A stretch of DNA of 64,000 nt from a bacterium (GTDB taxonomy: Bacteria; Patescibacteriota; Microgenomatia; UBA1406; GWC2-37-13): contig JAKQDR010000226.1 of NCBI GenBank assembly GCA_029573715.1, positions 1 through 64,000 on the forward strand. Reading direction: 5' to 3'. The position numbers and the translations under genes are program-made. A model generated the notes under the pieces. The model did not search any database. It was not told the DNA's origin and worked only from the letters and a program-made list of their open reading frames with translations. Positions 27,504 to 37,807 of this stretch are shown here, piece after piece (the stretch's first letter is position 1; each line of letters opens with the position of its first letter).

Positions 27504-28040
27504 TTAAATAAGAGATGAGCATTTAGACAATGTATATGCCGCGATTGCGCTTGTTACTCCAAACTCGCCGCGCGCAATCAGACGGATTAAATCCTCTTCA
27601 TCTATGAATTTCAAACGAATTGATTCTGAGCTGTCTAATGTTTGTTTTGTTACACACCCGACATTATTAGCACGAACCACATGAACAGTGTGTCTATCTT
27701 TTGAGGGGTAGTCAAATACTTTTCCTAGATAGGTGTAAATGCCGCCCATGCAGCCTGTCTCTTCAGCTAATTCTCTTTTTGCCGCATCAATACCATTTTC
27801 GTTTTTTTTGAGACCTCCGGCAGGGAACGTCCATAATTTGCTTTGAGCACCATATTTATATTCCTCAATAATGGCGTATTGGCCAGAAGTATTTGTAGCG
27901 ACGATCATTACCACATCCCTTTTTCGGATTATAGAATAATCACGAATAATAGAGCCTTCTTCTGTTTGCACATCTTCTAACAGAACCTGCACAAATTTGT
28001 CTTGAAATACTATGCGTGATGGAATAACGAAAGGTTTCAT
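27504..28040 (-). CDS. NUDIX hydrolase
   Basis: GGLKKNENGIDAAKRELAEETGCMGG Nudix box. Confidence 0.85.
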   Translation of the reverse strand: MKPFVIPSRIVFQDKFVQVLLEDVQTEEGSIIRDYSIIRKRDVVMIVATNTSGQYAIIEEYKYGAQSKLWTFPAGGLKKNENGIDAAKRELAEETGCMGGIYTYLGKVFDYPSKDRHTVHVVRANNVGCVTKQTLDSSESIRLKFIDEEDLIRLIARGEFGVTSAIAAYTLSKCSSLI

Positions 28041-28057
28041 TAAGTACCACAAAATGT

Positions 28058-28921
28058 TTAGTTCATAAACAGTAACACCAACCCCACCATCACTCCAACT
28101 ACCCCCACCATTTTTCGCAGGGTGAGTTCATCGCGGAAAAATAGCCACGCACCCAAAGTGACCGCTCCAATGCTTGCGGCATTTACCGCATTAACATATC
28201 CCACGTTTGGTGCCAAGTCGATCCCAACTTGCATAAAGTAATTGAATGCTGTCGCCAGAACGCCGATGCCAAAGAGTATTAATACTTGTAATCTCGATAG
28301 TTTTTGTAAGTCGATGTGTTTTTGTTTTGTTTCAAGCGCAATCAATATGGATGCAATGCCCATAGAGTAGATAAGCCGTGTAAGAATTGGCACACCAAGC
28401 TCGTAGAGATATTTTGAAAATAGTGTCAGAAAACCCCAACAGAAAAATGCTGCAAGTGTATACCAAATCCATGCCGTGTTTCGGTGCAACGCAGGAGATT
28501 TTCTTTCAATGATAATAAGGGTAGAGCACACAATGATAAGAACAATGGCAATCATTGACGGCACTGATATTCGTGCACCAAACCAAAATAGTGCGACCAG
28601 CGTCGTAAATACGACATAGCTTTTTGAGATAATCAAGCTGTACCCCGGATTGGGTGCAAGCTGCATGCCTCGCAGTGAACTTTTATTGCCAAGATAGCTT
28701 AAGAATGCTCCCTGTGTGATGATAATAGCCCACTCATTCCATTGGAGTGCGAATCGTGTGGGCGTGTTGAGTGCAATTGGTAGGTATATAAGCACCGGCA
28801 CCGCAAACATTGCTAGATTGTTGAGAGGTTCGGGCATCTTCGCTTGATGGCTTGCGCGGATTAATAGATACAGCCCGACCGAACTTGCGAACATAAGCAT
28901 GCTTGCGCTGATCCAATTCAT
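28058..28921 (-). CDS. EamA/DMT superfamily transporter
   Basis: ~10 TM, repeat architecture. TATAAT 6 nt upstream of ATG. Confidence 0.7.
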   Translation of the reverse strand: MNWISASMLMFASSVGLYLLIRASHQAKMPEPLNNLAMFAVPVLIYLPIALNTPTRFALQWNEWAIIITQGAFLSYLGNKSSLRGMQLAPNPGYSLIISKSYVVFTTLVALFWFGARISVPSMIAIVLIIVCSTLIIIERKSPALHRNTAWIWYTLAAFFCWGFLTLFSKYLYELGVPILTRLIYSMGIASILIALETKQKHIDLQKLSRLQVLILFGIGVLATAFNYFMQVGIDLAPNVGYVNAVNAASIGAVTLGAWLFFRDELTLRKMVGVVGVMVGLVLLFMN

Positions 28922-29072
28922 GTGCTTATTATAACCCAAATCGTACTGCACTATCTGTTACAATACCTGTACCCGACGTGCAATAAGTTCGTTTTTAATC
29001 CAAACAAGGTAGGGCGCGCTTATTTGAATAGACCATAAATCACCGAATGTTGTTTGTTGATGTCAACTTCTC

Positions 29073-29855
29073 ATGCACACAATTGCAGTTATCACTCCGG
29101 TACACAATGCATCCTCATTTATTGCACAATGCATTCGATCTGTTGCGCGAAGCGTGACAATGGGGAAGTTCACAATTGAGCATATTATCGTTGATGATGC
29201 ATCTACCGATCGATCGTGGGAGACGATTCAATCATTTGCTCACCTTGAGCATGTGCGCACCCACCGACTGGATCATCGCTCAGGCGCCGGGCATGCCCGC
29301 AATTTCGCCGTATCCTGTGCTCAAGCTGATTATGTGTTTTGCCTTGACGCAGACGATGTCCTGTTTCAAAATTCACTCCACACACTGTATCAGGCGATAC
29401 AAGCATCCGGCAGAGAATGGGTATATGGAGACTTTCTTCGCTGTGAAGAAGATTTGACCTATCGTATGGGAGATGACTACTATGGCCATGCATTCACGAG
29501 TGCTCCTCAGCTTCTTACCTCGCTTTTTACCGGCGAACATTTTTTTCAGCAAAATTGTTTGTATCATAAAACACTTTTTGATTCGGTCGGAGGGTTTGAT
29601 GAGTCGCTTGATGGGGCGCAGGATTTTGACTTGTTTGTACGATTTGCATTGCAAGGAGAAACACCCTTGTACGTTCCGGGGCCGCTGTATTTACATCGAT
29701 TTCATCCAACCAATATGAGTAAAATGTCAGGACGTGAAGGGAACCTAAGCGCGCATAAAGATGATGTGCGTCGTTTTTATGCAAAATATCAAACACATCT
29801 TTCTTTAGTAATATCACCCGAAGATCAACAAAAAATTGAGCTCTATCTCCAGTAA
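29073..29855 (+). CDS. Glycosyltransferase family 2
   Basis: IAVITPVHNASSFIAQCIRSV...EHIIVDDASTDRS...CLDADDVL. Confidence 0.85.
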   Translation: MHTIAVITPVHNASSFIAQCIRSVARSVTMGKFTIEHIIVDDASTDRSWETIQSFAHLEHVRTHRLDHRSGAGHARNFAVSCAQADYVFCLDADDVLFQNSLHTLYQAIQASGREWVYGDFLRCEEDLTYRMGDDYYGHAFTSAPQLLTSLFTGEHFFQQNCLYHKTLFDSVGGFDESLDGAQDFDLFVRFALQGETPLYVPGPLYLHRFHPTNMSKMSGREGNLSAHKDDVRRFYAKYQTHLSLVISPEDQQKIELYLQ

Positions 29856-29894
29856 TTTCATTCCATTTCTTCTTTGCGGTTGTATACTATGGTC

Positions 29895-31118
29895 ATGAGA
29901 ATACGTTCCCTTATCTTTTTGTGCTTTGCATTTTTATTTTTCGCATTTTCGATTTATGCTCCGATTACTCATGCACAAGAATCTGCATCAGTTACGGTGC
30001 ATGTGTTTACTGCCGATGGTTGCCCTCACTGCATGAAGGAGAAGACATTTCTCACATCATTATCCAGCAAAATGCCTGGAGTTGAAGTTGCGGAATATGA
30101 AGTCACCAAAAGCCAATCAAACGTTGCCCTTTTGCAAGCGGTTGCTCAAACACTCGGGGTGAATGTACAAGGAGTTCCTTTTACCGTCATTGGTACTCAG
30201 CACATCATGGGATATGGCTCTGATGAAACGACGGGTAATGCCATCGTACAAGCAATAGAGACGGCGCGTATGAGCGGTCAACCCGATGTAGTTGCCGAAA
30301 CTACTCGTGCCCTAAGTCAAAGTGCCGCGAAACCTTCGGCAGAAGAGCCTAAACCCTCTTCTCCATATCCCGACTCAATAGCAGTACCAATTTTGGGCAC
30401 CGTTTCACTCAAGGGACTTTCTCTTCCTGTCATCACGATTGTAATTGCCGCGATTGATGGGTTTAATCCTTGTGCCATGTGGACACTTATATTTCTCATA
30501 AGTCTTCTTATCGGCATGCAGGACAAGAAGCGCATGTGGATATATGGATTTACGTTTATTGCCGCATCGGCATTTGTATACTTTCTATTTTTAAGTGCGT
30601 GGCTTAATCTATTTTTATTCCTTGGATTTATTGGGATTATCCGCATCGGAGTGGGTGTCGTTGCGCTTTTTGGTGGCGCACTGAACTTGCGTGAATATAT
30701 GTTAAAGAAAGATGCAAGTTGCAAGGTAACTAATGTCAAAGAGAGAAAGCATTTTTTTGAAAAAATGAAGGAAGCCACTCAACAGCAATCGTTTATCATC
30801 GCGTTGGGGGCAATCATCATTCTTGCATTTGCAGTAAATCTGGTTGAACTTATTTGTTCGGCGGGACTTCCTGCGGTGTACACCCAAATCCTCGCGTTAA
30901 GCGATCTCCCCACCTGGAAGTATTATGCATATCTGTTTTTATATATTGTCATCTTCATGCTTGATGATTTATTCGTGTTTGTTGTTTCTATGAAAACACT
31001 GCATCTTGCAGGCGTGACCACCAAGTATGCGCGCTTTTCCCATCTGGTGGGTGGTGTGGTGATGCTTTTGGTTGGGATTCTGCTTATATTTCGACCGGAT
31101 CTTCTGATGTTTGGTTAG
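29895..31118 (+). CDS. Glutaredoxin/thioredoxin-like domain fused to a DsbD/CcdA-like membrane domain
   Basis: Signal peptide; VHVFTADGCPHCMKEKTFL CxxC; DGFNPCAMWTLIFLISLLIGM CcdA-like segment. Confidence 0.75.
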   Translation: MRIRSLIFLCFAFLFFAFSIYAPITHAQESASVTVHVFTADGCPHCMKEKTFLTSLSSKMPGVEVAEYEVTKSQSNVALLQAVAQTLGVNVQGVPFTVIGTQHIMGYGSDETTGNAIVQAIETARMSGQPDVVAETTRALSQSAAKPSAEEPKPSSPYPDSIAVPILGTVSLKGLSLPVITIVIAAIDGFNPCAMWTLIFLISLLIGMQDKKRMWIYGFTFIAASAFVYFLFLSAWLNLFLFLGFIGIIRIGVGVVALFGGALNLREYMLKKDASCKVTNVKERKHFFEKMKEATQQQSFIIALGAIIILAFAVNLVELICSAGLPAVYTQILALSDLPTWKYYAYLFLYIVIFMLDDLFVFVVSMKTLHLAGVTTKYARFSHLVGGVVMLLVGILLIFRPDLLMFG

Positions 31119-31128
31119 TGGGATACGT

Positions 31129-31157
31129 TTGACAAGTCTTTACGTATTTGGAATACT
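31129..31157 (+). promoter_or_regulatory. Sigma70-like promoter
   Basis: TTGACA (31129-31134), 17-nt spacer, AATACT (31152-31157). Confidence 0.55.
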
Positions 31158-31193
31158 AAAGGAACTTTTAGCATTTACTTAATAACACTTATT

Positions 31194-31472
31194 ATGAAAA
31201 AGAATCACGCAAATCCTCATTACATCGGTTTGTTTTTTGGTGGTCTTGCAGCATTTGGTAAAGGGGTATGGTCGCTTCTTGTGCTCGTCGGATTCGCACA
31301 GCCCATCTTGGATTTTCTGTTCTGGCTCGCGTTCATGACCAACCCCATTACCATTCAAATGTTTGAACTGACTCGTGCAGTGATGTTTGTATCATTCGCA
31401 TTTGCGTTTGGATATGTGGTGGGCTATGTCGGTGCGTATGTTTGGAATATGTTGCATCACAACAATAAATAA
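31194..31472 (+). CDS. Hypothetical membrane protein
   Basis: 92 aa, 2 TM. Promoter TTGACA-17-AATACT at 31129-31157. Confidence 0.6.
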   Translation: MKKNHANPHYIGLFFGGLAAFGKGVWSLLVLVGFAQPILDFLFWLAFMTNPITIQMFELTRAVMFVSFAFAFGYVVGYVGAYVWNMLHHNNK

Positions 31473-31477
31473 GTCAT

Positions 31478-31855
31478 ATGCACATTTACGTCGCTCACAG
31501 CAGTGGATTTGACTATCAAAAGAAGTTGTACACTCCGATACGCGGATCTCATTTAAACACAGAACATCATATTGTATTTCCTCACGAACGTGCCGATGTT
31601 TTTGTGAATACCAAAGAGATTATTGAAAGTAGCACTTTAGTGCTTGCGGAAGTTTCATATCCTTCAACAGGATTGGGCATAGAGCTGGGGTGGGCTGATG
31701 CAGCACAGATACCCATCATATGCATGTATGCAGAAGGGTCAAAGCCCTCCGAGGCGCTTCGTGCCATAAGCGCAGTGTTCGCGCAATATCAGTCACCCAA
31801 AGACATGGTGGAAAAAATAACCACAGCACTTGCGGCGCTTTCAAGTACGATGTAA
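31478..31855 (+). CDS. Nucleoside 2-deoxyribosyltransferase-like protein
   Basis: IYVAHSSGFDYQKKLYTPI...SSTLVLAEVSYPSTGLGIELGWADAAQIPIICMY. Confidence 0.6.
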   Translation: MHIYVAHSSGFDYQKKLYTPIRGSHLNTEHHIVFPHERADVFVNTKEIIESSTLVLAEVSYPSTGLGIELGWADAAQIPIICMYAEGSKPSEALRAISAVFAQYQSPKDMVEKITTALAALSSTM

Positions 31856-31862
31856 CCACATA

Positions 31863-32996
31863 ATGCGCACACCTTCTATGTCCACCACTCATAAACCCCA
31901 GACTAAAACCAATCGCGCGAAAAGGTCATCACCACTTGTCCAGGAGGACATGCAAAAATACCAGCTTGCGGTTGAGCATGCTTCAGATCATATTGTAATC
32001 ACTGACCCAGATGGAATTATTCTCTATGCCAATCGAGCAGTCGAAAAAATTACCGGCTTTCCTCCCTCTGAAATCATGGGCACGAAGGCCGGAGTGAAGT
32101 GGGGAAAGCGCATGAAGCATGAAGTATATACACATTTATGGAATGAAATAAAACACCACAGACGACATTTTCATGGCGAGTTCCAGAACGTCAGGAAAAA
32201 TGGCGAGATGTATACCGCTGAAGCAAAAATCGCGCCGGTACTCGATGCACAAGGTGAGGTGCTGTATTTTGTGGGCATTGAGCGCGATGTCACTCAACTG
32301 CGTGAAGTCGACCGCATGAAGACAGAGTTTATATCACTTGCATCGCATCAACTGCGCACACCTTTATCTGCCATGAAGTGGTTTCTTGAGATGCTTTTGG
32401 ATGGTGATTTGGGCGATTTATCAACCGAACAAACGAATATGTTGCGCAACATAAATGCATCTAATGAGCGCATGATTGACTTAGTCAATACGCTGCTTGA
32501 TATTTCGCGCATAGAATCAGGTCGGTTGGTGATTGATGCGGTTCCAACGGACATTACAGAGCTTGTTACGGGGCTACGCCATGAGCTTGAGCCACTCATG
32601 CAAGCCAAAAACCAAACGCTCACCATTGCAATTGCAGATAACCTCCCTCAAGTCACCATTGATCCTCGCCTTATTCGTCAGGTATATATGAATTTATTAA
32701 CTAATGCGGTCAAATATTCGGCGTACAGCACGACTATCACCGTGTATGTATTTGTCAAAGAAGGCATGATCATATCAACAGTGCAAGATCAGGGGTATGG
32801 CATCGATGTAAGCGAAAGAGAGCATATATTTGAGAAGTTCTATCGGGCAAAGAGCGCGGTTAAAGCTGAGGCAGAGGGCAGTGGATTGGGGCTGTACTTG
32901 GTGAAATCAATCATTGAAACTTCAGGGGGCACTATGTGGCTTGAGAGCGAGCCAGGGCAGGGGAGCTCCTTTTCGTTTAGTCTTCCTATCCGATAG
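31863..32996 (+). CDS. PAS-domain sensor histidine kinase
   Basis: PAS (DHIVITDPDGIILYANRAVEKITGF), HisKA (FISLASHQLRTPLSAMKWFLE), HATPase (GSGLGLYLVKSII). Confidence 0.92.
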   Translation: MRTPSMSTTHKPQTKTNRAKRSSPLVQEDMQKYQLAVEHASDHIVITDPDGIILYANRAVEKITGFPPSEIMGTKAGVKWGKRMKHEVYTHLWNEIKHHRRHFHGEFQNVRKNGEMYTAEAKIAPVLDAQGEVLYFVGIERDVTQLREVDRMKTEFISLASHQLRTPLSAMKWFLEMLLDGDLGDLSTEQTNMLRNINASNERMIDLVNTLLDISRIESGRLVIDAVPTDITELVTGLRHELEPLMQAKNQTLTIAIADNLPQVTIDPRLIRQVYMNLLTNAVKYSAYSTTITVYVFVKEGMIISTVQDQGYGIDVSEREHIFEKFYRAKSAVKAEAEGSGLGLYLVKSIIETSGGTMWLESEPGQGSSFSFSLPIR

Positions 32997-33060
32997 GTCT
33001 TGTCGCTCATGAGGTGTATTTATCAACGCTTAGTACTATAATGGTTTCCAATTAATATAT

Positions 33061-33441
33061 ATGGCACGTCCTAAGACTATTCTTGTTGTTGAAGATGATC
33101 GCATGCTTCGTGAGGCGCTTCAAAAAAAACTTACGTTGAGCGGATTTGAAGTTGTTGCATGTGCACTCGGTGAAGAGGCGCTCACCCACCTGACAAAAAC
33201 CATCCAACTGCCAGATGCCATTTGTTTAGATTATTATCTGCCCGATATGACGGGAGATGATTTTATGCGCATGCTTCGATCGAAAGACGTGTGGGTAGAT
33301 GTGCCGGTTTTGATGTTGAGTAATACCGATGAAGAAAAGAGTGTTACCTCAACCCTTTCGCAGGGCGCCAAGCTCTATATGCTTAAAACTCAATACAGCT
33401 TGGAAGATGTGGTTACTCAGCTTCGGAAATATTGTGTCTAG
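33061..33441 (+). CDS. Response regulator receiver protein (no output domain)
   Basis: ILVVEDDRMLREALQ...CLDYYLPDMTGDDF...LMLSNTDEEKS. Confidence 0.88.
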   Translation: MARPKTILVVEDDRMLREALQKKLTLSGFEVVACALGEEALTHLTKTIQLPDAICLDYYLPDMTGDDFMRMLRSKDVWVDVPVLMLSNTDEEKSVTSTLSQGAKLYMLKTQYSLEDVVTQLRKYCV

Positions 33442-33463
33442 TATTGCAAATTTTAATACACCT

Positions 33464-33832
33464 ATGAAAAAAGTACTTATCGCCGAAGACGACAAATTTC
33501 TCGCGAGTGCATATCAAATGAAGTTGTGTAATTCGGAGTATGAAGTGGTGATTGTGGCCGATGGACAGGAGCTATTAAATTATATCTCTGCCCAAAAGCC
33601 CGACCTTATTATGCTCGATCTTATTATGCCGGTGAAAGATGGATTTGAAGTGCTTGAAGAATTGAGGAAAAATCCTAAGTGGCGCAGTGTCCCGGTTTTG
33701 GTGGTCACTAACCGCGATGAGAAAGCAGACATGGCCCGATGCAAAGAGCTGGGTGTGCGCGAGTATATACTGAAGAGCCGCATGTCACTGGATATGTTAT
33801 GTAGTAAAGTCAAAGCGGTGCTTAAATCATAA
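33464..33832 (+). CDS. Response regulator receiver protein (no output domain)
   Basis: VLIAEDDKFLASAYQ...LIMLDLIMPVKDGFE...VLVVTNRDEK...YILKS. Confidence 0.9.
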   Translation: MKKVLIAEDDKFLASAYQMKLCNSEYEVVIVADGQELLNYISAQKPDLIMLDLIMPVKDGFEVLEELRKNPKWRSVPVLVVTNRDEKADMARCKELGVREYILKSRMSLDMLCSKVKAVLKS

Positions 33833-33846
33833 ATTCTTTTCAACGC

Positions 33847-34557
33847 ATGGCCCACACTCTAATTCTTGATATCGAAACGATAGGTGAGCATTGGGACGCA
33901 CTCGATGCATTTACTCAAAACAATCTTTCCGCATGGGTCCGCCAGGAGTCAAAAAATGATGCTGAATTGGAGCATGGCATGCAAATGCTTAAGGATGGCC
34001 TCGGGTTTTCTCCGCTCACCGGTCAAATTGTCGCAATTGGCATTCTTGATTATGAGCGCGACAAGCGCGCAGTATATTATCAAGATCCGGGAAAAAGTGA
34101 AAAACTCGAAGAAGATGGAGTCAGCTATCAAGCCATGACAGAAGCTCAAATGCTTCACACCTTTTGGGATATTGCTCAAAAATACGAGGTGTTTGTGACA
34201 TTCAATGGCTATCAGTTCGATGTGCCATATCTTATGGTGCGCGCAGCGACACATGGCATTCGCCCCACGGTGAATTTGCTCTCAAACAGATATCTGTCCA
34301 TGCAAAGGGGAGGAAAAAGCCACATAGATCTTATCGATCAGCTGTCATTTTATGGCGCGATGCGGCGCAAGGGCAGTATGCATATGTGGACGCGGGCGTT
34401 TGGCATTGCAAGCCCCAAGTCAGAAAACGTCAATGGGCATCAAGTGGCTGACATGTTTCAGGATGGAAAGTACATGGATATTGCACGCTATAACGCGGCA
34501 GACCTCAAAGCAACTGCGGAGCTTTACACCAAATGGTTGCACTTCTTGAAGATGTGA
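33847..34557 (+). CDS. RNase H-like 3'-5' exonuclease (DNA pol B exonuclease-like)
   Basis: LILDIETIGE (DxE), FVTFNGYQFDVPYLMVRA, YNAADLKATAELY. Confidence 0.75.
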   Translation: MAHTLILDIETIGEHWDALDAFTQNNLSAWVRQESKNDAELEHGMQMLKDGLGFSPLTGQIVAIGILDYERDKRAVYYQDPGKSEKLEEDGVSYQAMTEAQMLHTFWDIAQKYEVFVTFNGYQFDVPYLMVRAATHGIRPTVNLLSNRYLSMQRGGKSHIDLIDQLSFYGAMRRKGSMHMWTRAFGIASPKSENVNGHQVADMFQDGKYMDIARYNAADLKATAELYTKWLHFLKM

Positions 34558-34596
34558 GGGATAATGAGTAGTTTATATTATTCAAACTTAACCATG

Positions 34597-35493
34597 GCAT
34601 TCGAACTTCCTGGTTTTGGCAGTGGTAAAGGTCGGGCTCAAAGCCCCGTAGACAAACCAACGCTGAGGCCTGATTATCGATCCGCAGAAAGAAAAGGTAT
34701 AGCTGCGGGACCAACTCCTTCTCATCCTCCTGAAAGTACTCAAGATCGCTATACCGCATTATCAGCGGGTCAAAAACCACAGCGCCGTCCAGATGTAACA
34801 GGAGATCTTGCTGTAGAGGTGATAAAAACTCCACGTCTAGAAACACAGGCTCTTCCTACTCAGGAGGAGATTAAAGCAAAGGCAACCCCACTACCCGAGC
34901 GGATACCAGCAGGTCTATCTGCACCAGTGCGCGCATTGGCAGAAGCTGTATTAGCAACCAATAGAAATTGGCAGAGATGGTCTGATATTCCCCGATCGAT
35001 CCAACATGTTATTAGTGCCTACGATATTGCCCATGAACAAGTATATACCACTTCCGGAATGCCTATATCAGAAATTCAGAAGTTGCGAGAGCGCTCTGTA
35101 CTTGAGTTCCAACGCATTACGCAAGAGATTGATACATTAAGGACAAGTGGTACTGACATCACGGATAGCTTGGTTGCACTTTTGACCCAATTGCAAGAGC
35201 GCGAAGCACAGGTAGCAGCGGATGTCGCTGCGCTTGTGTTCCTCAATACTTTATTGCAGGATGGAACTATCCAATATTTCCTCACGCAGATGACTGGCAT
35301 GTCAGCATCGTTACAAGTTGATTATCTTTTGAAGCAAGACACCCAATATGCTCAGAGCAGACTGCAACAGACTGTCCGGGCATTGAGGAAATACCAAAAT
35401 CTTGCGTCTAGCCAAACACTTAATAAACTCCTGGATATTCTTCCGAACAGAAGTACTTATACAGAGTTGTTGCAGAGATTGAGCTTGTTATGA
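34597..35493 (+). CDS. Hypothetical helical protein
   Basis: ~300 aa, Pro-rich N-terminus then long helices. Start uncertain. Confidence 0.6.
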   Translation, partial: AFELPGFGSGKGRAQSPVDKPTLRPDYRSAERKGIAAGPTPSHPPESTQDRYTALSAGQKPQRRPDVTGDLAVEVIKTPRLETQALPTQEEIKAKATPLPERIPAGLSAPVRALAEAVLATNRNWQRWSDIPRSIQHVISAYDIAHEQVYTTSGMPISEIQKLRERSVLEFQRITQEIDTLRTSGTDITDSLVALLTQLQEREAQVAADVAALVFLNTLLQDGTIQYFLTQMTGMSASLQVDYLLKQDTQYAQSRLQQTVRALRKYQNLASSQTLNKLLDILPNRSTYTELLQRLSLL

Positions 35494-35542
35494 CAGCTGA
35501 TTCTATTTTGTGACGATATTTATTATCTTTCGTAGTGCCGTT

Positions 35543-35640
35543 GGTGGTATGATATGCCATATGAAACATCTCATCACCCTCCTTCTTAACGGACTTGCAG
35601 TTTATGTGTCGGCGCAGCTTCCCAGTTGAGACGGTTTTTT
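35543..35640 (+). pseudogene. Truncated remnant of the holin-4-like gene found intact at 37808-38179
   Basis: 35543-35615 matches 37790-37862 at 72 of 73 positions, followed by a second short match (gcttcccagttgagacgg vs gctacccagttgctatcgg) implying an internal deletion. Confidence 0.8.
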
Positions 35641-35778
35641 TTAAATTCGCTTGTATTGCAATCGATGAGATGTTTTGCTGACTCTTTTTTTGGTTTAGTA
35701 CGCTTCTGCATGAAATTTAGATACCTATCTGAAAATGTTATTCGATTATAATTATAGACATAGTCTATTAAAGACGGC

Positions 35779-36705
35779 ATGTTAGAGCAAGAAGCTAATC
35801 CTCAACCTACCATAGCAGAGAGAATATTAGAAGGCACACGTAGATTTGAACTGCCTCAATGGCTCGTAGACAGATTCTTTAGGAGCCACATGGATGCATA
35901 TCGCAATGCATTTCCCGACATAGATTTTTCTAGTATTGCTCGTCCGCGACTTAAATCGGTTGCGCTTACTTACCACTACAGTCCTGAAGCCGTGTCAGTT
36001 TGGAATGAGGTTCGACAAACCAGCCCCATAGACTTATGGAACGAAACCTTGACAGAAATAATTACATTATATACTCAGCGAGTGGATGATATGCGCGCAG
36101 GAAAAATTACACCTGCTCAGATGACCGCTCAACTTATGAAAGCTGCTTGGCTTTATGGAAGTGTAAAAAGCCCGGATATTAAACGCATTCCTGAGAATGC
36201 GGATGACATTGATCAGTGGTTATTTCTGATCTTGCTTGGCAATGGAAATGATATGAGCAATGAGGATGTGGATCGAGTAATGTCACTTATTGCGAGAGCA
36301 TATTTCACAGGTGACTACGATTTGCTCAAAACGACATATGAGGAAACGAGAAGTGGAAAGGGTCTGAGAAGTCCAAGCACTCATATTGAAAGCCTTATGA
36401 CACAACGTCTGGAGGTTTCAAAAAGTCTCAATAAAATAAGAAACAGCGGCATGTGTATCCATACACCAGATGGAAACATTATTCACATCAGTGTGCAAAA
36501 AACGCTTGAGAAAATTATTGCAAGGTCAGCGTCTCCGATTTTTGAACTAATATTTAGATATTTTTATCAAGAAGGAAAAATGGGCATGTCTGATGGTCAG
36601 TGGGATGTTTTGCAGGCTGCAATGAAGATGCAACGTGTTTCTAGACATGAATTCGCACATTTTATTGCTAACGAAATGCGAGCTCAGAATGCAAGTACTA
36701 CATAA
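35779..36705 (+). CDS. Hypothetical protein
   Basis: 308 aa, helical, no recognised family. Confidence 0.65.
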   Translation: MLEQEANPQPTIAERILEGTRRFELPQWLVDRFFRSHMDAYRNAFPDIDFSSIARPRLKSVALTYHYSPEAVSVWNEVRQTSPIDLWNETLTEIITLYTQRVDDMRAGKITPAQMTAQLMKAAWLYGSVKSPDIKRIPENADDIDQWLFLILLGNGNDMSNEDVDRVMSLIARAYFTGDYDLLKTTYEETRSGKGLRSPSTHIESLMTQRLEVSKSLNKIRNSGMCIHTPDGNIIHISVQKTLEKIIARSASPIFELIFRYFYQEGKMGMSDGQWDVLQAAMKMQRVSRHEFAHFIANEMRAQNASTT

Positions 36706-36913
36706 TTTCTACCCTTATCATTATAAGTGAGGCGCGATGTAATCTGTTTGATATCTAAGTCGTCAATAGTCGATCACAGTTACATGGAATAGCGTTATCT
36801 TCCATCATTGACTTGTGATATGTTAACTAGGCTTGTTGGTACGCATAGATTCAAAAGTACGACAGAAAATACGATCCTTGATTTTTACCTCCCCTTGAGG
36901 TATAACATCGTCC

Positions 36914-37780
36914 ATGGCTGAACAATTACTCCCAGACATCGATGTTCCGGAGCGGCCTTCTATTGGTGAAATTCGGCCCCCGTTTGAAACTGATGCCGAC
37001 GTTGAAAGAATGCTTATGTATGCACGTACTCGGTACCTCTCCAAACTTACCACAAGTGGAATACTTGATACCACACCAGGGGCTCTCGTAAATCCATCCG
37101 AGGTGCTTGTAAACACAGTAGTCACGTTTCGCAAGCAGGCGGTGCAGTATCGGTCGATCATGTGGTTATGTGGATCCGGCACACGAAAGAGCAAATTCGA
37201 TCCTGCCTTCTATGGCTTGCCGCAGTATGAGGAGAACTTCATATACAGATTAGGACAGTACAAAGATGCGGTATTGGGCATTGAAGGGAGCAAAGAAGAA
37301 ACTGCTCAATGTCTCGTGCCTAAACTTGATAAGATTCGCGCAACACGTAATCAAGAAGTAGCAATACAAGCTGTGCCCATTGTCCTGGCGCATGAGAGGC
37401 TCTCTCATGCGATTGACCGCATAGATGCGTTATCTCAAAAACCAACGATCACTGATAGAGGTATACATGATTTGCGCATACTCATTCGAGTGATGCGAGA
37501 TGTATACACAATATCAGATGCCAGTAGACAAACGGGTGCGCACAATACATTCGTCAAGTGGCTTGATACGATTCAAAAGGCCTGCAATACATGGAGGTAT
37601 ATGGTGGCATTAGGCCAGGTGGCTCCGGTATTTGCACCACAGACTGCAGCACAGCAAGATTCGTTACCTGTACCCGACAACGGTTTGCCTGATAAGGCAC
37701 TCTACACTCTCCCTCCAGATATTGCTCGGGCGAGCCAAGAAGTTGTCAGTATTTTGCGTCAGGCTTTGACACCCTCGTAA
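36914..37780 (+). CDS. Hypothetical protein
   Basis: 288 aa. TATAAC 7 nt upstream of ATG. Confidence 0.65.
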   Translation: MAEQLLPDIDVPERPSIGEIRPPFETDADVERMLMYARTRYLSKLTTSGILDTTPGALVNPSEVLVNTVVTFRKQAVQYRSIMWLCGSGTRKSKFDPAFYGLPQYEENFIYRLGQYKDAVLGIEGSKEETAQCLVPKLDKIRATRNQEVAIQAVPIVLAHERLSHAIDRIDALSQKPTITDRGIHDLRILIRVMRDVYTISDASRQTGAHNTFVKWLDTIQKACNTWRYMVALGQVAPVFAPQTAAQQDSLPVPDNGLPDKALYTLPPDIARASQEVVSILRQALTPS

Positions 37781-37807
37781 ATCATGAGAGGTGGTATGAT
37801 ATGCCAT

